Assembly (NCBI RefSeq): GCF_900102725.1
Contig: NZ_FNJW01000008.1
Span: 620,001-684,000, forward strand
Direction of reading: 5' to 3'
Source: Carnobacterium viridans
GTDB lineage: Bacteria; Bacillota; Bacilli; Lactobacillales; Carnobacteriaceae
Length of the DNA: 64,000 nt
Shown: positions 55,685 to 64,000 of the stretch, in pieces
Layout: every line of letters starts with the position of its first letter
How positions within the stretch are numbered: the stretch's first letter is position 1
Program-made: the position numbers and the translations under genes
Notes under the pieces: generated by a model
The model's input: the letters and a program-made list of their open reading frames with translations, nothing else
Database searches by the model: none
What the model was told of the DNA's origin: nothing

Positions 55685-56890
55685 TTACACTTTATATCTT
55701 CCATGTTTTTTATTTCCTATGTAAATAAAAAACAATAGTAGAAATATTGAAAAAGCCGGGTTTAAATATCCACCTTTTTGAAAATTTAATGCTATAAAGA
55801 CTACTCCCATTTTAAAATTTGTTACTAATGCATAAATACTGAATACACAACTTAGTAAAAATGTTACCAAGCCTAAATCGGATAATAAATAAGCATAAAC
55901 ATTCCATATATTAGGTGTGTGTCCTATTCCATTCCCAAGAAAAATATGTTCCATATTAACATAATCCCAGCTTCTGATAATTCTAAAATAAGCCGATCCA
56001 TCTTCTCCACTTATTATATCAACTGTCCTATTTATAATCGTTTCATTGATTAAATCCCATGAAAAAAATACCACAGCTATGATCAGTAGTAAGTATATAG
56101 TTGTTCTTTTCGTCCACTTTAATTCTCTTAAATTAATTTTATCTATAAAGTGTAATGCTTGTATCATCAACATAATTCCTATTGCACTATATGAAAAAGT
56201 CAAAAATATGGTCAAAGAAATAAAAATAGTAAAGCCTTTTTTTATTTTTACATCTACTTTATTGAAGTAATTCATTGATAAAATAATATTTAAAAAATAC
56301 CCAAGGTAAGCTGGTTCTGAAAAAATGCTCCTTGTTCTAATAAAATCAATATTTTCATTAAAAGCATAACTCAATAAATCTGTCCGAGTAAATCTCCAAA
56401 AAAATTCGTATGGTAGTTGACCATTTGAATACAATGCAAGAGTAATATAAATTCCTATCAAACAAATTATGACAGCTATGATATTAAGAATTTTCAAAAA
56501 CAACGCTTCTAACTTTTGTTCCTTAACATAATTATATACTCCAAAAGTTATAGCAATATAATATGAAATTCTTATTAAGCTTGCTAATCCAGTCTTTAAA
56601 ATAAAACTACTATTTAGCTGTATATTCATTATAATATTTATTGCTATTAAGCCCAGTATCAAAAGAATCCAAAGCAGTTGTTTTTTTTTCAATTTATAGT
56701 TCCCACTAATTATCAGGCTTAATCCTACTACAGCAAAAATATAATCACTTAAAGTGAAGATACCAATCATCCAATCTGTTACGATAAATGACATACTCAT
56801 CAAACTCAAGATAATTACTGCCCATATACTATGGTACTGCTTATTAAAATTTAACCATTTTGTTAAAATAGAACAGTTTTCCAAAGTCAA
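55685..56890 (-). CDS. O-antigen polymerase/ligase-like membrane protein (Wzy family)
   Basis: The 401-residue protein has about eleven membrane helices and a larger external loop (TRSIFSEPAYLGYFLNIILS) with the Wzy/WaaL-like RxxxxFxEP...G pattern and GNGIGHTPNIW. It starts at TTG behind AGGAAGTGG. It likely polymerises repeat units outside the membrane. Confidence 0.8.
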   Translation of the reverse strand: MTLENCSILTKWLNFNKQYHSIWAVIILSLMSMSFIVTDWMIGIFTLSDYIFAVVGLSLIISGNYKLKKKQLLWILLILGLIAINIIMNIQLNSSFILKTGLASLIRISYYIAITFGVYNYVKEQKLEALFLKILNIIAVIICLIGIYITLALYSNGQLPYEFFWRFTRTDLLSYAFNENIDFIRTRSIFSEPAYLGYFLNIILSMNYFNKVDVKIKKGFTIFISLTIFLTFSYSAIGIMLMIQALHFIDKINLRELKWTKRTTIYLLLIIAVVFFSWDLINETIINRTVDIISGEDGSAYFRIIRSWDYVNMEHIFLGNGIGHTPNIWNVYAYLLSDLGLVTFLLSCVFSIYALVTNFKMGVVFIALNFQKGGYLNPAFSIFLLLFFIYIGNKKHGRYKV

Positions 56891-56911
56891 AACCCACTTC
56901 CTAAAATCAAT

Positions 56912-58063
56912 CTATTTATTCCCTAAAAATTCTGTTGGTCTTTGCTTGTCTATACCGAATTCATGTAAGATTGCAGATAAAATTCTTTTACTTGCTTGTC
57001 CATCTCCATAAGGATTATTTGTTGTGGCCATTTTTTTATATTCAGATTCATTTTCTAGTATTTTTGTCATTTCTTTTATGATAGTTTCGGTTTGAGTACC
57101 TACCAACTTAAGTGTTCCTGCTTCTACGCCTTCAGGTCTTTCAGTTGCATCTCTAAGTACTAGTACTGGAACTCCCAAAGAAGGTGCCTCTTCTTGAACA
57201 CCGCCTGAATCCGTCATAATCATATAGCTTTTAGCAGCTAAATTATGAAAGTCCATAACTTCAAGTGGATCAATTAGATGAATTCTAGGATGTCTTCCTA
57301 AAACATTCTTAGCCATATTTTGAACATTAGGATTTAAATGAACAGGATAAATAACTTCAATATCTTGATGTTGATCAACTACTTGGCGTATAGCTTGAAA
57401 TACCCGTTCCATGGGTTTTCCTTGATTTTCTCGGCGATGCATTGTCACTAAAACAACTTTACTTTCCGAATTAATATTTTCTAGAACAGTATGGTGGTAG
57501 TCCTTTTGTATAGTTTCTTTAAGAGCATCGATTGCAGTATTTCCTGTAACGTAAATTTTTTCTTCCGGATGATTCTCTTTTAATAAGTTTAATTTGCTTT
57601 CTATTGTAGGTGCAAAATATATATCTGCGATTACATCTGTTAATTGACGATTCAATTCTTCAGGAAACGGTGAATGTTTATTTCCTGTACGAAGCCCGGC
57701 TTCAACGTGTCCAACTTTGATTTGATTATAATAAGCAGAAATACTTGCAGCAAATGTAGTTGTCGTATCGCCATGAACTAAAATTATATCTGGTTTGACT
57801 TTTTTTAAAATTTCGTCAAGACCTACTAATACAGATGATGTAATTTCTGATAAAGTTTGATTTTCTTTCATGATATTCATATCATAATTTGGTTTAATCC
57901 CAAATGTCTGTAAAACTTGATCCAACATTTCTCTATGTTGAGCAGTAACTGTAACACTAGATTCAAACCAATCTGATTGCTTATTTAATTCTTTTACTAA
58001 TGGAGCCATCTTAATTGCTTCAGGTCTAGTACCAAATATTGTCATTACTTTTATTTTTTTCAT
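56912..58063 (-). CDS. wecB: UDP-N-acetylglucosamine 2-epimerase
   Basis: The ATG at 58063 follows AGGAGG. The protein (383 residues) has KVMTIFGTRPEAIKMAPLVK, VTAQHREMLDQVL, HGDTTTTFAASISAYY, HVEAGLRTGNKHSPFPEELN, TMHRRENQGKPMERV and MTDSGGVQEEAPSLGVPVLV: all WecB/MnaA motifs and active-site His, Asp and Glu residues. It makes UDP-ManNAc. No UDP-ManNAc dehydrogenase is visible, so ManNAc itself may enter a glycan or teichoic acid linkage unit. Confidence 0.96.
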   Translation of the reverse strand: MKKIKVMTIFGTRPEAIKMAPLVKELNKQSDWFESSVTVTAQHREMLDQVLQTFGIKPNYDMNIMKENQTLSEITSSVLVGLDEILKKVKPDIILVHGDTTTTFAASISAYYNQIKVGHVEAGLRTGNKHSPFPEELNRQLTDVIADIYFAPTIESKLNLLKENHPEEKIYVTGNTAIDALKETIQKDYHHTVLENINSESKVVLVTMHRRENQGKPMERVFQAIRQVVDQHQDIEVIYPVHLNPNVQNMAKNVLGRHPRIHLIDPLEVMDFHNLAAKSYMIMTDSGGVQEEAPSLGVPVLVLRDATERPEGVEAGTLKLVGTQTETIIKEMTKILENESEYKKMATTNNPYGDGQASKRILSAILHEFGIDKQRPTEFLGNK

Positions 58064-58184
58064 AAAGATAAACCTCCTGAACATTTATTTAACTATTTAA
58101 TTTTTTTTTATTAATTCTTAAAAACCTATATATTAGGTTTCTTCATTTTTTAACTTATGCTGTATATTTTATTTTTATTAAAAA

Positions 58185-58218
58185 TAAAGCTGCCGATTTT
58201 TAATGGCAGCATCTATTT
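58185..58218 (-). terminator. Terminator-like hairpin after the GT2 gene at 58223
   Basis: GCTGCC (58189-58194) pairs with GGCAGC (58205-58210). The minus strand continues TTTATTTTT. Because wecB follows in the same direction without an obvious strong promoter, it may be a partial terminator within the cluster. Confidence 0.6.
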
Positions 58219-58222
58219 TATG

Positions 58223-59155
58223 TTATTTGACTATATTGATTACTTTTTTAATATATATATAACCTTTATCTATTAAATTGATGCCTTTTATTTTTTTAAG
58301 GCCCTGTTTTTTTTCACTTTTTTTAATTGAGCTAGTCATTAATCCTGAATAAATTGAAACCATTTCTCTTTTAATTAGTTTTTTCTGTTCTTTAGAATAT
58401 TCGTTTTTTAAATATAAATTCCTCAATTCTTTATAAATAACTTGATAAGAATTAAATGTTTGTTGCAACCGTTCTGGACTTTGATTCGTCATAATTGAAT
58501 TTTCACGATATCTTCTATTGTAATAAAAAGCATTGACATAGCACATAGAATTACTATTAAGAAATACCTGAATAGTAAATAACTCATCCTCATGTAAAAT
58601 GCCTTCATAAAAAGAAAGAGCATTTTTTACCAAAATTTCTCTTTTAACCATGTACAAATACACTGGAGATGCTAATGTTTGACGATTTGCTTTGAAACGA
58701 TCCTGTATATATTTTTTTCCTTCTTGCAGACGATGGCTAAAATCATAGTTATTTTGTTTGATTGGTTTATTTAACCCATCTAAAAATGCTTTTCCATTAA
58801 ACCTTATAAGATCTATTTGTTTTTCTTCCATTAAATTAACTAGTTCTTTTACGGCCGTTAATTCAATGTGGTCATCAGAATCTACAAAAAGCACATATTT
58901 TCCAATAGCTGCTTTTAACCCTGAGTTCCGAGCACTGGACAGTCCTTTATTCTCTTGTTGAATAAGTTGAACTCTACTATCTAACAGAAAGGTTTTCACT
59001 TTTTGATTACTTGTATCTGTGCTTCCATCATCTACTATAATAATTTGTAACATCTGATAATTTTGTTTTATAATAGATTTCAAACATTCTTCTATATATA
59101 GTTCAACATTGTAAACAGGCACAATTACTGAAACCAAAGGTTGATTTTGCACCAA
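58223..59155 (-). CDS. GT2-family glycosyltransferase
   Basis: The 310-residue GT-A protein has PLVSVIVPVYNVELYIEECL, IVDDGSTDTSNQ, GLSSARNSGLKAA, LFVDSDDHIELT and ILHEDELFTIQVF. The start is TTG (or the GTG just after it), with AAGAGGATG about 12 nt upstream. It resembles the enzyme at 46.4 kb along its whole length; the two may be duplicates. Confidence 0.92.
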   Translation of the reverse strand: MVQNQPLVSVIVPVYNVELYIEECLKSIIKQNYQMLQIIIVDDGSTDTSNQKVKTFLLDSRVQLIQQENKGLSSARNSGLKAAIGKYVLFVDSDDHIELTAVKELVNLMEEKQIDLIRFNGKAFLDGLNKPIKQNNYDFSHRLQEGKKYIQDRFKANRQTLASPVYLYMVKREILVKNALSFYEGILHEDELFTIQVFLNSNSMCYVNAFYYNRRYRENSIMTNQSPERLQQTFNSYQVIYKELRNLYLKNEYSKEQKKLIKREMVSIYSGLMTSSIKKSEKKQGLKKIKGINLIDKGYIYIKKVINIVK

Positions 59156-59197
59156 AATTATTCATCCTCTTTTCTAATTTATATTGCCTATTACTAT

Positions 59198-60628
59198 TTA
59201 TTTGTTTTTTAAAATTAGTTCTTTTAACAATTTTAATTGTCCTGTAACCAATAATCCTATAAAAAATAAAACAATAAAAGCAATTCCATAAATTACAAGA
59301 TTTATAAAATTAGCAAATGGTAAACTAGGTACTACTAAAAAGAATACTGCTTGAATAAGAGCCATGATAATTGGCTTTATTAAAACTTTTATGACTCCTT
59401 CAAAATTAGATTGAAATAACCGATACATGAGTAGGTAATTCATTTGAATAAAGTTTATCGTAAAAGCTAATACGACCATCAATGCAACAGACTCAATACT
59501 TCCTGCTATCACTCCTATCGTTATAGCTGTCACAGTTACAATTGCTGATAAAATTCCAGAAAGCAGTAATAGATCTGTACGATTGGCAGATTGAAATATT
59601 GCCCCACTACTACTTGATATCATTTGTATCCATACAGAAAGTGCTAATATTTGAAATGTTATCACACTATCTCCCCATTGGTCACCAAAAAGAAATAGAA
59701 TGATTTCATTAGAGTTGAAAAATAAGAACACAGATAAAGGAAGTCCAATTGTTGCTAAAATGGAAGTGATTTTTAGATATACATCTTTAATTTTTTTATA
59801 ATCAGTTTCATAATTAGACATTATCGGTTGAATTACCGGAGAAATTACATTCGTTAAAATTTGATTTGGGTATAAAGACACTTGATAAGCTTTGTCATAA
59901 AAAGCTAAAGAACTAGATGATAAGTAACGTCCAATTAATACACTATCTAAGTTTCTAGAAAAATAATTAATAAAATTAAATAGAAACTGATTTTTTGAAA
60001 AGCTAAAAATTTTTTTCAACGGTTTTTTATCTATTTTTAATTGAGCTTTTAAATTTGTCTTCATATAAAATATACTAAACAACAGAGCTGCTTTTACAGT
60101 ATTACTTATAATTAATGAATAGTAACTAAATCCATTTATAGCAAGGACAACAGATACAACTCCTGCTGCAATATTAGCTAGTATCATTACAATATTTACA
60201 GTACTAAACCTTTTTTCTCTTAATAAGATCGATTGTGGCACTACCAGGATACCATAAAAGAATAGTGTCACTGCTAATACAATGCTGATTGGTCTATAAA
60301 CTTGATTATTATAAAAGGCACTAATAGGATAACCTGCAAATGCAAAGATAATTCCTAAAAATAATGCTAAATACAATGAAAACCCAAATATACTATTAAT
60401 TTCTTGTTTAGTTAATGTTTTATTTTGAATAATTGCTGGGCCTATTCCAAAATCGGCAAGCATTTGAAAGAAAATTAAAAAGACATTTACCACAGCTACT
60501 ATTCCGTACTCATCTGGGGTTAAAATTCTCGATAATATTGCAGTAACTAATAATTGAATCACGACATTAGAGTATTTTCCTAATGCACTATAAAATATTC
60601 CTTTTTTAAACTCTTCAGCCATTCCCAT
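59198..60628 (-). CDS. Wzx-type polysaccharide flippase (second cluster)
   Basis: The 476-residue protein has about 12-14 membrane helices. Its start (EEFKKGIFYSALGKYSNVVI) with ILSRILTPDEYGIVAVVNVF, then FADFGIGPAIIQ-like LADFGIGPAIIQNKTLT, is the MOP-family pattern of WzxC/TuaB-like exporters. ATG follows TTGGAGAAATT. It moves the lipid-linked unit made by the second cluster. 60629-60916 (288 bp) holds no visible gene. Confidence 0.93.
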   Translation of the reverse strand: MGMAEEFKKGIFYSALGKYSNVVIQLLVTAILSRILTPDEYGIVAVVNVFLIFFQMLADFGIGPAIIQNKTLTKQEINSIFGFSLYLALFLGIIFAFAGYPISAFYNNQVYRPISIVLAVTLFFYGILVVPQSILLREKRFSTVNIVMILANIAAGVVSVVLAINGFSYYSLIISNTVKAALLFSIFYMKTNLKAQLKIDKKPLKKIFSFSKNQFLFNFINYFSRNLDSVLIGRYLSSSSLAFYDKAYQVSLYPNQILTNVISPVIQPIMSNYETDYKKIKDVYLKITSILATIGLPLSVFLFFNSNEIILFLFGDQWGDSVITFQILALSVWIQMISSSSGAIFQSANRTDLLLLSGILSAIVTVTAITIGVIAGSIESVALMVVLAFTINFIQMNYLLMYRLFQSNFEGVIKVLIKPIIMALIQAVFFLVVPSLPFANFINLVIYGIAFIVLFFIGLLVTGQLKLLKELILKNK

Positions 60629-60916
60629 AATTTCTCCAACTCCTAAATTCTTTTAATAAAGTTGTTAACTTTTTTAGCAATTAACAATCCTTACATAATC
60701 TATTTACTCTTATAATTCTATATATTTTCTAAAAATTTATATTAACTCTTTACTTAAATATTCTCCTAATTGATCTTTTTATAACATTTTTAACTATTAG
60801 TTTGTATAACAAACTTTATTAGGTAATCTTTACAAAAGGTAATAATACTATTTCAAAAGAAAATATCAGCTAATGTAAAATTTCTTTTAACAAACTATTT
60901 AAATAAAAAACATTGA

Positions 60917-61975
60917 TTAACCAAATTTCTTTTTAATCACGTTAAAACTCTTCTGAAATTTCTTTCCGACTGTTACCCTCAACTGCATCAAGTTTAATGC
61001 ACCAGCATACTTGTCGTACCTTAAAAGTAGAATCAAGACTTTAACAAATGAATTTTTTTCTTTTTCAGTCTCTATTTCAGAAATGGCTTGGTTAATTTTC
61101 GAATCATCCATTAACTCTTCGATTCGTTCAACTTTTTCCATTTTAGTTAATGGGCAATCTTCCCAAGCTAAATTACTTAATTCTAAATACAGTGCACCCC
61201 AGTATTGTTGATTCACTAAATCATGATATTCTTTTTTCTTGCCCCAATGCACCATCCAGTCTTCAAAATGACTGGCGATTGTGTACTCATAAAAGAAACG
61301 TTCTTTACGGTAGCGATTCACAGCCGAACCTTCTCGGAAGACATAATGATAATAAGCTTTTTGATGAAAATAAATGGTTTGGACATTCATGCCTACTCGT
61401 TGATTAAACAAAGCATCTTGTCCAACCTTTTGATTGGTGAATCGGCAGTTGTGTTGCTTTAAAAAATCGTGTTTGTATAATTTATTCCATAAAGCATATG
61501 GAGATAAAGAATAGTGTTTTCTAAATTGGTCTCTAAAAGCATCTTTTGTTAAAAGTTCATTTAACTCAGGTTTTTTTTCTATTGTCGCAACGTGGCCTTC
61601 TTTGTCTACTTTTTCATCAAAGTACCCACAGACCACCACATCAGCATTTGATTCAATTGCTTTTGCAATGGTTTCTTCAATTAAATTGGCTTCAAAATAA
61701 TCATCTGGATCCGCAAAATAAATATACTCACCAGTCGCTTTATCCAATCCGGCATTTCTAGCAAAACCTGAACCGGCATTTTTTTGATGGATGACACTTA
61801 TACGTGGGTTTTCCAACTGATATCGATCGCAGATTTCTCCAGACGCATCGGTTGACCCATCATTCACTAAAATAATTTCACTATTTTTATACGTTTGGTT
61901 TAATGCACATTGGATTGCTTTTTCCAACTGTTCGGCAACATTATATATAGGCATAATAATTGATACTTTCTTCAT
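60917..61975 (-). CDS. GT2-family glycosyltransferase, first gene of the second cluster
   Basis: The 352-residue protein has KKVSIIMPIYNVAEQLEKAI, LVNDGSTDASGEI, GSGFARNAGLDKA, YFADPDDYFEANL and QKVGQDALFNQRVG. AAAGGGG precedes the ATG. Its base composition is less AT-rich than the next genes. It may be an older resident gene, or serve another glycan; a gap of about 290 bp separates it from the flippase gene. Confidence 0.92.
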   Translation of the reverse strand: MKKVSIIMPIYNVAEQLEKAIQCALNQTYKNSEIILVNDGSTDASGEICDRYQLENPRISVIHQKNAGSGFARNAGLDKATGEYIYFADPDDYFEANLIEETIAKAIESNADVVVCGYFDEKVDKEGHVATIEKKPELNELLTKDAFRDQFRKHYSLSPYALWNKLYKHDFLKQHNCRFTNQKVGQDALFNQRVGMNVQTIYFHQKAYYHYVFREGSAVNRYRKERFFYEYTIASHFEDWMVHWGKKKEYHDLVNQQYWGALYLELSNLAWEDCPLTKMEKVERIEELMDDSKINQAISEIETEKEKNSFVKVLILLLRYDKYAGALNLMQLRVTVGKKFQKSFNVIKKKFG

Positions 61976-62015
61976 CCTTATACCCCTTTCACTTTACTGA
62001 CACAATGACTTGCCT

Positions 62016-62024
62016 ATTATAGCA
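62016..62024 (-). promoter_or_regulatory. Predicted promoter of the second cluster
   Basis: The minus strand reads TGCTATAAT, an extended -10 with perfect TATAAT, about 45 bp before the first GT2 start. No clear -35 is present. Confidence 0.55.
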
Positions 62025-62110
62025 TAATCCATTAACTGAAACATTACAGTTTTCTAAAGTCTGTTCTCCGTTTCCGAGGCACTCTTTACCAAACTTTAAC
62101 TTGGTAAGCG

Positions 62111-62139
62111 TTGACTTATTTTTGTTCAATGAGTAGAAT
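62111..62139 (+). promoter_or_regulatory. Predicted galE promoter
   Basis: TTGACT, exactly 17 bp, TAGAAT, about 55 bp before the galE ATG. A 7-bp inverted repeat (TTACCAA/TTGGTAA, about 62086-62107) lies directly upstream and could be an operator or old terminator. Confidence 0.65.
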
Positions 62140-62195
62140 TAACCTTGTTAGATAGAACTATTGATAAGACAAATATAAAAAAATGAGGGATAAAT

Positions 62196-63206
62196 ATGGC
62201 CATTTTAGTAACTGGTGGTGCTGGTTATATCGGCAGCCATACAACTGTAGAATTATTGAATGCTGGACATGAAGTTGTTATCGTAGATAATTTTTCAAAC
62301 AGCAAGCCTGAAGTGTTAAATCGAATTAAAGAAATTACTGGAAAATCATTCTCTTTTTATGAAGTAGACGTATTAAACAAAGCAGAGTTAGAAGCAGTTT
62401 TCAAACTTCATGACATTGAAGCTGTCATCCACTTTGCGGGTTACAAAGCTGTAGGCGAATCCGTTAGTGAACCGTTAAAATATTACCACAATAACTTAAC
62501 CAGCACTTTTGTTCTAGCTGAGTTAATGGAAGCTTACAATGTTAAAAAATTGGTTTTCAGCTCTTCAGCAACAGTTTACGGGATGAATAATGTTTCTCCG
62601 TTAACGGAAGACTTGCTTTTAAGCACTACAAATCCATACGGCACGACTAAAATGATGATTGAACAAATCTTGCAAGATGTCTATGTTTCGGATCCTTCTT
62701 GGAGCATTGCACTGCTTCGTTACTTCAATCCTATTGGAGCTCACGAAAGTGGACGAATTGGAGAAGATCCAAATGGCATTCCAAATAACCTAATGCCTTA
62801 CATCACACAAGTTGCTGTAGGTAAACGAGATCAATTAAGTGTATTTGGTGGCGACTATGATACTACAGATGGTACTGGCGTGCGCGATTATATTCATGTA
62901 GTTGATTTAGCTAAAGGTCACTTAAAAGCTGTTGAGAAGGTTCTTTCTACTGAAGGCATCGAAGCCTACAACCTTGGAACTGGCATTGGTTACAGTGTAC
63001 TAGATGTCGTAACCAATTTCGAAAAAGCTACAGGTAAAAAAGTAGCTTTTGCAATTACAGACAGACGTCCTGGCGACATCGCTACATGTTATTCAGATGC
63101 TTCAAAAGCGGCTACAGAACTTGGCTGGAAAGCTGAACACACACTAGAAGATATGTGTCGTGATTCTTGGAAATGGCAAGAAACCAATCCAAACGGATAC
63201 GAATAA
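62196..63206 (+). CDS. galE: UDP-glucose 4-epimerase
   Basis: The 336-residue protein has [71 protein letters not shown] (catalytic Tyr-x3-Lys) and [19 protein letters not shown]: a complete GalE of normal length. It interconverts UDP-glucose and UDP-galactose (often UDP-GlcNAc and UDP-GalNAc too). It has its own promoter and a strong terminator and faces away from the cluster. Confidence 0.97.
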   Translation: MAILVTGGAGYIGSHTTVELLNAGHEVVIVDNFSNSKPEVLNRIKEITGKSFSFYEVDVLNKAELEAVFKLHDIEAVIHFAGYKAVGESVSEPLKYYHNNLTSTFVLAELMEAYNVKKLVFSSSATVYGMNNVSPLTEDLLLSTTNPYGTTKMMIEQILQDVYVSDPSWSIALLRYFNPIGAHESGRIGEDPNGIPNNLMPYITQVAVGKRDQLSVFGGDYDTTDGTGVRDYIHVVDLAKGHLKAVEKVLSTEGIEAYNLGTGIGYSVLDVVTNFEKATGKKVAFAITDRRPGDIATCYSDASKAATELGWKAEHTLEDMCRDSWKWQETNPNGYE

Positions 63207-63223
63207 TTAAAGGTTGAACAAAC

Positions 63224-63273
63224 CCACTCCCCTTTCTGATGATTTAGATCATTAGAAACGGGGGTGTTTTTTT
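63224..63273 (+). terminator. galE terminator
   Basis: CACTCCCCTTTCT-GATGAT pairs with ATCATTAGAAACGGGGGTG around a short loop, followed by seven or more T on the plus strand. Confidence 0.88.
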
Positions 63274-63433
63274 GAAGCGCCGTCACTCTTACGAGCAACG
63301 GCTTTCCACGAACAAGTTACACCGGAAATTGCCTCTACTCTTTCGTGTAATCGCTCTGCTTAAAAGAGTGACACAAAATACAGTCTTCACTTTTCCGTCA
63401 ATCGTGCTTACTCGTAAAAGTCCTGCACCAAAA

Positions 63434-63463
63434 AAATTCACTCTTCCATGGAAGAGTGAATTT
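63434..63463. terminator. Perfect 30-nt palindromic terminator after the BrkB-like gene
   Basis: Arms 63434-63448 and 63449-63463 are exact complements (AAATTCACTCTTCCA). The minus strand continues with a T7 run, ending transcripts of the 63496 gene. The 63274-63433 part has no gene that I trust. Confidence 0.8.
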
Positions 63464-63495
63464 CAACAATTAATCTGAAACTATTGTTTTACGAC

Positions 63496-64000
63496 TTATT
63501 TTCCATTAGAAAAAGGCTTTATTTTAGAGCGACTATATTTTCTAGTATGAAATGATCTTGGCTCATTGATGGATCCATTTTGATAAACATCCATAGACGC
63601 GTTAATGACTGCGCCTGCAGTCATTAATGCTCCAATAACCTGCAGCCAGATCAATATGATCATGAATGTTCCAATTGTTCCATATGTTTTTGCACCAAAA
63701 GCAAAGTATTTCACGTAAATAGCGAATGCTTGTGAAACCAACATCCAACCAATAGTTGAAATGGCTGCTCCAGGGAGAACACTTTTTACTGTTACTTTTG
63801 CATGTGGAACAAAGTAATACAACACACAAAAAATAACAAAGAGCACACTCATCGTTACCGGCCACCTTAAACTTTGAAATGTCTCACTGATCATTAAAGG
63901 CAATTTGAATACTGGAGTAATGTATTCTAGTATCAATTGACCAAATCCAAAAACAATGACCAGTACCATAATACATAAAATCAGTAATGCCGTTAAAATC
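63496..64000 (-). CDS. YihY/BrkB-family membrane protein, 5' end beyond the window
   Basis: The frame is open from the window edge (ILTALLILCI precedes the first in-window Met) to the stop at 63496, so only the C-terminal 167 residues are seen. Motifs are LRWPVTMSVLFVIFCVLYYF, VPHAKVTVKSVLPGAAISTI, GWMLVSQAFAIYVKYFA and YGTIGTFMIILIWLQVIGAL, the end of the BrkB domain, then a short polar tail (YSRSKIKPFSNGK). It is an inner-membrane protein of unclear function; it was once thought to be RNase BN. Confidence 0.92.
   Translation of the reverse strand, partial: ILTALLILCIMVLVIVFGFGQLILEYITPVFKLPLMISETFQSLRWPVTMSVLFVIFCVLYYFVPHAKVTVKSVLPGAAISTIGWMLVSQAFAIYVKYFAFGAKTYGTIGTFMIILIWLQVIGALMTAGAVINASMDVYQNGSINEPRSFHTRKYSRSKIKPFSNGK

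Noticed and set aside
63272..63478. 68-codon plus-strand frame after galE
   Set aside because: It starts inside the T run of the galE terminator and ends in the palindromic terminator; basic composition without known motifs.
1..64000. tRNA or rRNA genes
   Set aside because: I saw no cloverleaf or rRNA-like sequence, but a covariance search was not possible, so absence is not proven.

Overview
The window is AT-rich DNA of a low-GC Gram-positive bacterium of the Lactobacillales. Protein wording (CpsC/CpsD, LytR-CpsA-Psr, sortase D, GW/SH3 autolysin, PRD/PTS regulation) and ribosome-binding sites fit Carnobacterium or a close relative. This is a judgement from reading the sequence, not the result of a search. 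Almost everything is on the minus strand, so the order of transcription runs from high to low coordinates.

Region 1 (1-6540) is a sugar-PTS operon. A PRD/BglG-type regulator is followed by PTS EIIA, EIIB and EIIC of the fructose family, a GatZ/KbaZ-like tagatose-bisphosphate aldolase subunit, and transketolase, which is cut by the window edge. Region 2 (6740-12210) is an accessory island: two unknown proteins, an IS630-type relic, a MazEF-like toxin-antitoxin pair with a palindromic operator, a 52-bp degenerate tandem repeat, and a solitary reverse transcriptase (RT) preceded by a roughly 320-nt structured leader from its own extended -10 promoter. A 43-codon ORF with a strong Shine-Dalgarno lies antisense inside that leader. 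This RT locus is the best candidate for an interesting, possibly antiphage, system. Region 3 (12210-15690) is gene wreckage: a headless ORF, a sortase D broken by a stop codon, an internally deleted CpsB phosphatase, a long perfect hairpin and a degenerate mobile element.

Regions 4 and 5 (15690-39100 and 46360-62000) form a large surface-polysaccharide locus built as a mosaic. The distal block (15.7-28.3 kb) has a GT14 enzyme, a Wzx flippase, two GT2 enzymes, an EpsG-like polymerase and two GT4 enzymes; much of it is visibly richer in GC. It is interrupted by a plus-strand secreted protein with three NodB domains and by an IS5-like relic. The middle block (28.6-39.0 kb) has the conserved head genes: LCP transferase, Ugd, GalU, CpsC, CpsD, a ruined cpsB, CapD-type dehydratase, priming sugar transferase, GT4 and an epimerase. 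The second block (46.4-62.0 kb) is a complete Wzx/Wzy-type cluster with its own priming transferase, WecB, two polymerase-like proteins, a flippase, a Wzz-like protein and seven glycosyltransferases. A large LysM/GH73/SH3-repeat autolysin (39.2-42.1 kb) and a nested pair of insertion sequences (an IS21-family element inside an IS256-family element, both with clean target duplications) separate the blocks. galE (plus strand) and a YihY/BrkB membrane protein close the window.

Together, GalU, Ugd, GalE, CapD-type dehydratase and WecB supply nucleotide sugars. Two priming transferases start the lipid-linked unit, glycosyltransferases extend it, Wzx and Wzy export and polymerise it, CpsC/CpsD control length, and the LCP protein probably attaches the polymer to the wall. 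Orphan gene tails at several junctions, two broken cpsB copies and duplicated core functions show that the locus was assembled by repeated recombination.
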